From the NCBI GenBank assembly GCA_025617745.1, contig CM046866.1, positions 19,795,334 through 19,859,333 on the forward strand: DNA of 64,000 nucleotides, in the 5' to 3' direction. The notes under the pieces are model-generated. The model was not told the DNA's origin, searched no databases, and saw nothing but the letters and a program-made list of their open reading frames with translations. The position numbers were made by a program, and so were the translations under genes. Positions 57,105 through 64,000 of the stretch are shown here, piece by piece. Each line of letters begins with the position of its first letter. The stretch's first letter is position 1. Source of the DNA: Heliocidaris erythrogramma. Lineage: Eukaryota > Echinodermata > Echinoidea > Camarodonta > Echinometridae.

Positions 57105-60100
57105 GTAAGCGTGGAAAACTTGGTGTTGTCTATAGTGGATAAGACAGCAGACTGTTAACCACGATGTATATATAGGCAAGACAGTAATCTAATTCTTTGA
57201 ATAATTGCCACATTCGACCCATGTGAAGTACGTACCTGGTATGATTTTTTCTTGTAATGCACTGTGTGCTGGTAACCACATGGTAACGGTTGCCGGAGCT
57301 AAAAAAAAAAGCTGGGGCAATCATAACATTCCAAGTTCTTTGGAAGCAAGCGCACAGGGACATAATGCGCCTATCAAACACGGAAATTTATCATAATCAT
57401 TATTAAATTTAAATGGAATACAAGTTAGGATGGTGATATAAAGTAAAATAAATGGCAAGCAGATAACATATGAAATACATGCTATAAGCAGTCATTCTAA
57501 TATTTTTACCAACACTGTGCAATAATTATTTTGTTAACAGTTTTCTTTTGAATTTCTGTAGATTTGGGATGATCAGTTGGAGACGTGGGCTCAGGAATGG
57601 ACCGATGGGTGTTATTACGAACATGGCTTTCCTCCAGAGGCTGATAATATAGCAGTCGGTCAGAACCTCTGGCGTGGTTTTGTAGCAGCTCAGCCTGATG
57701 GCAGGGGACCAGTCATGAGCTGGTGGAACGAATGGCGATGGTATGACTATGACACAAACTCATGTCAAGAGGGAAAAGTATGTTCGCATTACACGCAGGT
57801 CAGGATAAATTTGTATTTTCATGAATATAATTTATGGAAGGAAAATTTTAAAATATTAATCAATATCGTAATTAGAATTTATGACCTCAAGTAATAAATA
57901 GGACGTACAATTTGTAGCGAAGTGACTTTTTTGACTGAGTGCCCGAGGTAATATATTCTTGGGGGTAGTTGTCTGCATGGGGTTAGTCGTCCTGGATACG
58001 ATTATGTAAATATCTTCATGTTAATATTTATTAAATTTCATTCTGTGGGATTTATCGGATTCTTCATAACGAAAGAACTACCCTCGAATGATTTTCTTTA
58101 CACCTATAAGTGGTTGTCTATGGTTGTCCGGGGGTACTATAGCCCAAAGGATAGTTAATGTTGGGGGTAGTTGTCTGGGATAAGTATATATACTTTAATG
58201 ATAATAATAATAACTAGAATTTAATTCGTCATGAGGACGAATTAGGTGGTCTGTCTTTCACTTTGTATGATCATGATTGTAATCAGGATGATCATAATAA
58301 TGGGGAAATACTAAACTGAAGATAGGAAGTCAAGAATGCCACGCATGGGGATGCTTCTTGAGGACAGGAATGTAGAAAAATGTGTGAAACGGCCATTGGA
58401 AGATGTGATGACGTTGATGATAGTCATCATCATGAATATCATGACAGTGATGATAATGATGTTGATGATAATCATGATGATGATCATATCATGACAGTGA
58501 TGATGATAATGATGTTGATGATAATCATCATCATGAATATCATCATGACAGTGATGATGATAATGATGTTGATGATAATCATCATCATGAATATCATCAT
58601 GACAGTGATGATGATAATGATGTTGATGATAATCATGATGATGATATAATGATGATGGTGATGGTGATGGTGATGATAATGGTGATGACCATGACTGCAA
58701 TGACAGTGACCTTAACCATGCCAAATATGAAACAGAAATGACATTTCATTATGAAGATACGACCATAAGTTGATTTGTAGAAAATGGCGCCTAGATAACG
58801 TCACAGTAATCTGATGACCTTGAAAAAGATGCGGGATCTTGACCTTATTAGGACTAATGACTAACGATAATTGACTAAGTCGATTTTGAGAATTTGTGAT
58901 ATCAAATAGGACTAATGATATTGCAGGATATAGCTGTAATACACGTCAGGGAATCAAATTTTCCAGATTTCCTTTGTAATCGACATAACACGCAAAATAA
59001 GGCAGTTTATTACGTGGTTTGTGATTGCTTATGTTAGAATAGTCGAACAAGATGGTAAAATGAATGGCAAAAAGAAGCAAAAAAAAATTTTTTTTTTTAA
59101 TGGACCCACTGGGGATCGAACCTGGGTCACCGGAGTGAGAGGCAAGTGCTTTGACCAATATACCAAAATATTTCCCATAGAGATAACACGTAAACGAAAA
59201 ACGGGATTCTCAAATCCCATTTTGTCGTGAAAAATTGGGCATGATCCCGACATCTGATCAAAAATTGGAGACCACACTTATAAAAGCTTATAGTCTCAGC
59301 TATAACATACTAAAATCTGGAAGAAAATAGACCAAAGACAACTGAGATACAGCTCAGAGAACAATGTCATGTAGATTCATGATTCGAAAAAAAATCATCT
59401 TCCATAGACATAACACGCAAATAGGGAAAATTCTGACATGGCATCTTTAATTTAAAATTTGACTGTGATGACATCATCCAAATGAAAAATAGTGGTCACT
59501 GATCTTGTAGAGAATTGTTTCAGCTATAACATATCAAAATCTGGGCGATGAACGACCAATAATTACGAATCTAGAGCCAAATTTGCATAAATGTAATGAA
59601 GTCAAAACATGAAAAATGGAAATTTTGAATTCTAGCGCCATTTTGATGACGTCATAATGTTTATAAGGATCAAATGATACATGAAATCATATCTATGATT
59701 CATACCCTACCTGATGATGAAAAAAAATTGGGGGGTTTATGGACTATTTAAAGAGCTAGAATTAATTTGTAGAGGCATATTTTTGCACGTTTTTACGTTA
59801 TTTTCGCCATAGACGCGCGCACGGATTTTGAACTTTGACGCGCCCGTACGACCTTATTATTGATTGAAATTGATTCCAAGTGGATGGAAATGATGAAGAA
59901 AAGTGTCAGGATTGCAAATCAATCGAAAAAACAGCGTTTTAACGTTATTTACGACTTGCGCGCGCCTAAAACGCGCGCGCGGACGCTTACGCACGGACAT
60001 TTTTGAAATGCTCAAAATGACCTGAAACGTGTGCAGACTTGATCCTACGTGATTTTGAGCATTTTTAAATTTTGACGCGCTCGTACGCGCACGTCCAGAC

Positions 60101-61020
60101 CTCTAGATGACCTGTGAGGACATGACTTGATGACCCGTCATCTGAAGTTTATGTGATGTGAATATAGTTGATTTGTGATGATCGATTATGAAGATATAAT
60201 CGATCTTGTAAATTTAGAAAATGGCGTCTTGATGACGTCACGATGACCTGATGACCTTCAAAAGCTTAGTTGACCATGTCCATGATTGACCTCATACATG
60301 ACATGAAACTCGATGATATTGACCTGGCCGATTTTGAGATTTGGTGGGAACAAAAATTTGTCTTAAAAATAAATAAATAATAAAGAAGAAAATTCTGACA
60401 AAATTAAAAGGTGATCTGTCGATACCGACAGACCACCTAATAATATAACTTATAGCGCCAGATCCACTGTGTGGAGTGCTCAAGGCGCATAATTATGTAT
60501 TATGTAAATATCTTCATGTATATATTCATTATGTTCCGTTTTGTATATTGAATGTGGAACAGCGGCGTAGCCAGGATTTTTTCAGCAGGGGGGGGGGGGG
60601 GGCACTGGGGGGAGGCATCCCCTTCTGTAGGGGGTGGAGGGAATGGATTTTTGATGGGGAGCACCTGGGGGGCACAGAAAATCTGTGGGGGAGGGGGCAC
60701 GTGCCCCCAGGTCCCCCATGACTACGCCGTTGATGTGGAATATTTCAACTACCCTTGAATGATTATTCAATTACCATGACTTGTGGTTGCCCGCGGGTAA
60801 TAGTAGTCGTAAGGGTGATTGTCCTTGTCTGGGTTTAGTCGTCCTAGATACGATTATGTAAAATAACTTCATTTCAAAATTCGTTACATTTTATTTCGTG
60901 GCAGTTGGTGTGGGATACTTCATCTAAAGTCGGCTGTGGTCGAAGCTTCTGTGCTGAAGGATATGATGATACCCTGAACTTCACAAACAACTACATCGTT
61001 GCTTGCAACTATCTGGAACA
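56775..61020 (+). CDS. Secreted CAP-domain protein, PI15/CRISPLD-like (3' end not found)
   Basis: Exons 56775-57104, 57562-57798 and 60905-61020 join in phase 0 and phase 0, giving 227 residues; the last exon ends in phase 2, so at least one more exon exists. Residues 5-28 form a hydrophobic signal. A prosegment ends at RTKR (68-71), a furin-type site. The CAP domain runs from about 81, with SNMEYM-IWDDQL, EHGF (His131), VGQNLW (Gln144), SWWNEWRW (Glu167), SHYTQ-LVWDTSSKVGCG (His186) and NNYIVACNYLEQ. The RxKR pro-site and NMEYM-(V/I)WD motif match the vertebrate PI15/CRISPLD/R3HDML group. CAP proteins are secreted, disulfide-rich, and often bind lipids or matrix; the precise role here is unknown. 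The missing part should include the rest of the CAP C-terminus. Confidence 0.85.
57105..57561 (+). other. CAP gene intron 1
   Basis: Begins GTAAGC and ends TTTCTGTAG. ORFs inside are without domains. Confidence 0.8.
57562..57798 (+). CDS. CAP gene exon 2
   Basis: Acceptor TTTCTGTAG, donor GTCAGG. It encodes 79 residues with IWDDQLETWAQEWTDGCYYE, HGF, NIAVGQNLWRG, VMSWWNEWRW and CSHYTQ, the core of the CAP domain. Both junctions are phase 0. It is unusually tryptophan-rich. Confidence 0.9.
57955..58170 (+). repeat. Relic of the minisatellite foldback arm
   Basis: GGGGGTAGTTGTCTGCATGG, CGTCCTGGATACGATTATGT and, later, GGTTGTCCGGGGGTACTATA and GGGGGTAGTTGTCTGGGA match the arm units and outer end (GTCCGGATACGATATTCA) of the element at 41818-42860. 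Confidence 0.65.
58395..58690. repeat. GAT-rich minisatellite
   Basis: A unit of 54-57 bp with CATGACAGTGATGATGATAA and TGTTGATGATAATCATCATC is repeated about four times. The Met/Ile/Asp and His/Asp ORFs here are artefacts of the repeat. Confidence 0.9.
59098..59175 (-). mobile_element. tRNA-Glu-like SINE head
   Basis: On the minus strand TTGGTATATTGGTCAAAGCA, then TTGCCTCTCACTCC (CTC at the anticodon position) and the perfect B box GGTTCGATCCC lead into GTGGGTCC and an A-rich tail (on the plus strand AAAAAAATTTTTTTTTTAAT). This is the cleanest tRNA-Glu-type head in the window. Confidence 0.65.
60560..60732. mobile_element. hAT-like short element, G-rich
   Basis: CAGCGGCGTAGCCAGG at the left, CTACGCCGTTG at the right (inverse), flanked by ATGTGGAA at 60552-60559 and 60733-60740, an exact 8-bp target duplication. 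The interior is made of G-runs. Confidence 0.85.
60785..60865 (+). repeat. Relic of the minisatellite foldback arm
   Basis: GTGATTGTCCTTGTCTGGGT and CGTCCTAGATACGATTATGT match the arm end of the element at 41818-42860 and the relic at 57955-58170. Confidence 0.55.
60905..61020 (+). CDS. CAP gene exon 3
   Basis: Acceptor TTTCGTGGCAG, donor GTGAGA. It encodes LVWDTSSKVGCGRSFCAEGY, then NNYIVACNYLEQ, continuing SHYTQ from exon 2 into the CAP signature SHYTQLVW. It is too short to form an obvious ORF. It ends in phase 2; the next exon was not identified. Confidence 0.9.
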
Positions 61021-61773
61021 GTGAGATGCTTTCTTCATGTATAACATTCAGTGGGATTTTTTTTCTAAAATAATAAGCAGAGATGCCTGTTGTGATTCAC
61101 TACCAGCTAAAATCAATTCTAAATAGGATAAAATCCTTTTTAGGATCTATATTAATCATAAAAGCGATATGGCTTTTAGGAGGTGATTCACTAAGGTATT
61201 TGGTTTTAATTCCAGCCTCAAAAGGATATACATTTAGAAGCGATCCGGATCACTCTTAACAATCACAAACGCAGGTCCGTAACTAGGATTTTTGCCGGGG
61301 GGGGGGGGGGGGGGGCGGGGGTTCAAGGGTATGGGCACGAGCGTAGTCAGAATTATGAGACAGGGGGTGGGTCAACTGTAAAGCCCGAACATATGCTACC
61401 ACTGTGTAGGATTCCAAATACTGCGAGCGAGCAAAATGATCGAGGGAAAAATGAAAATGTACTTTTAAATGGCAAAATTTTATTTCATTATATAGTCACC
61501 AATAGGTGAAATGTTGCAATAACACCCTTATGGAAATATTCATGGACCTCGGTGCCTGAAACGCATTTCATTTCTAAGATTTGCGAGCGGGCGAAGGAAA
61601 ATGCACTTTACTTGTTCTTGCTCATTTCAATAGAAAGTAAGGTAACGCTAATTTCTGGGCGCCATGGCAATAAGGCAGTGACGTGCCCGAAAATTGTCAT
61701 AACATTGAATATTCATGGCCATATATTATAATAACATACAATGGAAATTTTCATTGTCCTCGCTACCTGAAAC
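61021..61773 (+). other. CAP gene intron 3, no further exon recognised
   Basis: Starts GTGAGA. It contains a poly(G) run at about 61298-61315 following GTCCGTAACTAGGATTTTTG, a common G-rich repeat tip. No CAP C-terminal exon is seen. Confidence 0.5.
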
Positions 61774-61970
61774 CAGAGCTATCCATACAGAGAGTTCTGA
61801 CACTGGAGGTCGCTTCTGATTGGTCAATCATTTCAGGGAGCTTCAAAAAGTTCCCTCGCATAGAGAATGTACGTGAAAGGGAACTATTGAGAGCGCCATT
61901 TAAACAAAGACCGCGTATACGCGTAGGCTTATTATGCGCGTGTTACAACTCTCTCTATCAACGCGCTCTG
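61774..61970. mobile_element. hAT-like MITE, copy 2
   Basis: 197 bp from CAGAGC to GCTCTG, flanked by CCTGAAAC on both sides (61766-61773 and 61971-61978). It shares GGTCGCTTCTG, AGAATGTACGTGAAAGG and ACAACTCTCTCTATCAACGC with copy 1 at 30433-30641. The 138-codon ORF that spans it is not credible. Confidence 0.9.
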
Positions 61971-62368
61971 CCTGAAACTATCTCGTTTCAAAGTTTTGTC
62001 AATGAGCGAAGCGAGCGACGGAAAACGCACTTTTCTATCTCCCAAATGTTATTTCCAAAGCACCCCAAATGTTATATCGGGGCATCTTCTTATTTCTGAT
62101 TATAGTTTCCAAGAAGTCGATGTTTTATAAATCACTATCATGGCACTCCGGTTGTTCGTTCGAACCCACTGAACACCCCCCCCCCCCCCCCTTGTCACAG
62201 GGGATGAAAGCTTGATAGATTAGAAATTTGACTAAATACAAGTTCAAATAAAGACACTTATACCTACAGAAAATTGTGCAATACCTGCACTGTTCCCACA
62301 AAACGTCCTGACATTCTTTGTCTAACGCATATAAGGAGGGAGGGGGCACAGAAATGCAGGTCTGTCAT

Positions 62369-63002
62369 CAGGGGCGGATCCAGGATTTTGTAAAAAAAAG
62401 AGGGGCACAGGAATACATGTCTGTCATAAGGGCGGATCCAGGATTTGGTAAAAAAAAGAGGAGGGGGAACAGAAATGCAGGCCTGTCATCAGGGGCGGAT
62501 TCAGGATCCCCTCCTGGTTTTGCAGAAAGCTCGCGTTTGGAATTTTCTATCATCATATTAATGACAGTAGCAGATTTACGGATCCCGGCCCGTGCCCCCT
62601 CCTTTTGAAAGAAAAGTATGTTTTGTGCCTCCCCCTTTAAGAACTGATAACCCTTTTCTGTCCTCCCCCCCTTTACAAAACCCTGGATCCGCCCCTGATT
62701 AATGATAATAATCAGGGGCGGATCAAGGGTGTGCGAATTGGCTGCCGGTCCCCTTTTTTGAAACCCAATACACAATATAATTTTCCGGGTCTATGCCCCC
62801 TCTTTTACAAAATCCTGTTTCCGCCCCTGATGACAACCCTGTATATCTGTGTCCCCCTTTTACAAAATCCTGGATCCGCCCCTGATGACAGCCCTGCATT
62901 TTTGTGTCCCCCACCTTTTAAAAAATCCTGGATTATCCCCTGATGACAGCCCTGCATTTCTGTCCCCCCTTTTTTTTATAGAAAATCCTGGATCCGCCCC
63001 TG
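62369..63002. mobile_element. Cluster of nested hAT-like ends
   Basis: The tip CAGGGGCGGATCCAGGATTT occurs forward near 62369, 62430, 62490 and 62713 and inverse, ending at about 62697, 62829, 62884, 62942 and 63002. ACAGAAATGCAGG(T/C)CTGTCAT separates neighbouring copies. Several small elements have probably inserted into each other or been duplicated in tandem. Confidence 0.65.
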
Positions 63003-63044
63003 ATATTGATAACAATAATAATAATAGCAATATTAAGAAAAAGT

Positions 63045-63200
63045 CAACGCACCCTTTCGGCAAAACGGGGGGTGCTTTGGACGAATGGTGGCGTTCCAGT
63101 CAACGCGACGCGACGCAACACGACCCGCCGCTCCCAACGCACCCTTTCCGTCAAACCCGGGGGGCTTTGGACGAATGGTGGCGTCACTATGGACGCGACA
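63045..63200 (+). repeat. ~85-bp tandem repeat
   Basis: CAACGCACCCTTTCGGCAAA and GGGGGTGCTTTGGACGAATGG are repeated about 85 bases later with small changes, each followed by TGGCGT. The overlapping ORF repeats SQRTLS(A/V)K and LWTNGGV as a result. Confidence 0.7.
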
Positions 63201-63394
63201 CTACCCACTCTTCGGACCAAGCCAAATTTGAGTCCCGGCCCCCCACTCGGAGGTCGAAGGGACAGCATGCGTCTTCCCAAAATCTCCGGTAAAGGGGTAT
63301 TTTTGGGGCGACACAATCCGGCCCGTGAATTGTTAAAGAAAGGGGGCGTTTTTTATCTTTCACCTGGAGATTTCATTAAAAAAGGGGGTGTTTT

Positions 63395-63395
<1 letters not shown>

Positions 63396-63428
<33 letters not shown>
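63396..63428. repeat. (CT)n microsatellite
   Basis: About 15 uninterrupted CT dinucleotides. Confidence 0.95.
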
Positions 63429-63431
<3 letters not shown>

Positions 63432-63719
63432 CACCTGGGAAATTAAAAAAGGGGGGTTATGAAATATCTTGAAAAATTGATCAAATCCCAGGATCAAATT
63501 CCTGAAATTCCTGCTAGTTTTGATAGCTCATTCAGCCAGGACTATTTCATTTTGAAAAGTACAAACACTGATTTCTTTTTGGGACACCCAGTACAGTATT
63601 GATTCAGTTCTAACCTCATGTGCACGTGCCTCAGACAAATTAAATTTTATCCTGTTATTGATATTATCCCATTGAGATTCTGGTTACAAGTGATCATGGA
63701 AAGTAACATAAGTTGTTAT

Positions 63720-63960
63720 ATGGGGTTGGAATGAGAGCTCACCTGAGATAGGGGGGTTCATTGAGCAGTGTTCTGAATTTAGGGGGGTCTCCAAGGCAGG
63801 AAAAGCCCGCGCAAAGCCCGCGATAGGGGGGTTCAGAAATTTTGGCAGCCCTGAGATAGGGGGGGGGGGGGGTGCTTTCAAAGGGAGGGAACAAGCATAC
63901 GCGTACCTTAAAATAATACTGAGTGGGGGGGGGGGGGGCGGGATTTGAGTACATTGGAAT
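63720..63960. repeat. G-run repeats with GAGATAGGGGGGTTCA
   Basis: GAGATAGGGGGGTTCATTGA, GCGATAGGGGGGTTCAGAAA and GAGATAGG plus a long G-run follow each other, and a further G-run lies at about 63924-63937. Low-complexity ORFs on the minus strand are artefacts. Confidence 0.7.
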
Positions 63961-64000
63961 GAGTGCGCTCCTACATATTCATACGCGCTCTTTATAATTC

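Larger units (their letters stand above)
58242..60440. mobile_element. TIR element in CAP intron 2
   Basis: TTAGGTGGTCTGTC on the left and GACAGACCACCTAA on the right are inverse. The interior is rich in ATGACGTCA- and GATGACCTTGA-like words and holds a minisatellite and a tRNA-type SINE head. No transposase is seen. Confidence 0.65.

Noticed and set aside
58311-58724. His/Asp-rich metal-binding protein
   Set aside because: Read-through of the GAT minisatellite; open on both strands and without splice or start context.
61683-62099. 138-codon protein-coding gene
   Set aside because: It crosses both ends of the hAT-like MITE at 61774-61970 and has no recognisable domain.

Overview
The window reads as nuclear DNA from an invertebrate deuterostome, most likely an echinoderm. 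I base this on AT-rich sequence with GT-AG introns, a gene built of group A scavenger receptor cysteine-rich (SRCR) domains, sea-urchin-TU-like foldback transposons whose arms are tandem repeats, a DIRS retrotransposon, tRNA-type SINEs, and very many nested DNA transposons. Species cannot be fixed from the sequence alone. Nothing bacterial is present.

Three host genes are supported. (1) On the plus strand, 11983-12187 is the last coding exon of an SLC66A2 (PQLC1)-like PQ-loop membrane protein; its other exons were not found. (2) On the minus strand, ten exons between 50800 and 28114 splice, with every junction in phase, into one 527-residue receptor: signal peptide, four group A SRCR domains (two exons each), and a Gly/Ala-rich transmembrane helix with a short tail. 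The first exon and one SRCR half-exon are too short to show up as long ORFs. (3) On the plus strand, three exons from 56775 to 61020 encode a secreted CAP-domain protein of the PI15/CRISPLD type with a furin-like RTKR site; the 3' end was not found. A lysine/arginine-rich ORF at 802-1059 (minus) is a fourth, weaker candidate.

Most of the rest is mobile DNA. Left to right: a 656-bp direct-repeat element carrying two tRNA-like units inside a 12-bp target duplication (2.3-2.9 kb); a 7SL-like SINE (4.5 kb, second copy 34.5 kb); a 5.9-kb foldback transposon whose arms carry at least a dozen RFX X-box palindromes (5-10.9 kb); a 157-bp minisatellite (11.1-11.8 kb); a MITE (13.3 kb) and a tRNA-derived SINE (14.5 kb); a decayed L1/Tx1-type LINE (17-20.4 kb); a complete-ended DIRS element on the minus strand with inverted terminal repeats and an internal complementary region (20.6-26.6 kb).

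The SRCR introns hold many TIR elements. Intron 1 (about 10 kb) holds a minisatellite foldback (41.8-42.9 kb) and a second large foldback (43.7-50.0 kb) that was split by a recent Gypsy LTR element with 187-bp LTRs. From 51 to 56 kb there is a Tc1/mariner-like element interrupted by a TTAA-type element, followed by another TIR element. The CAP gene introns carry a TIR element and relics of the 42-kb foldback. The last 3 kb are hAT-like tips and G-rich tracts.

The points most worth a second look are the transposon-borne X-box arrays, the fully reconstructable SRCR receptor, the 7SL-like SINE, the tRNA-bearing direct-repeat element, and the unusual density of long poly(G)/poly(C) runs.
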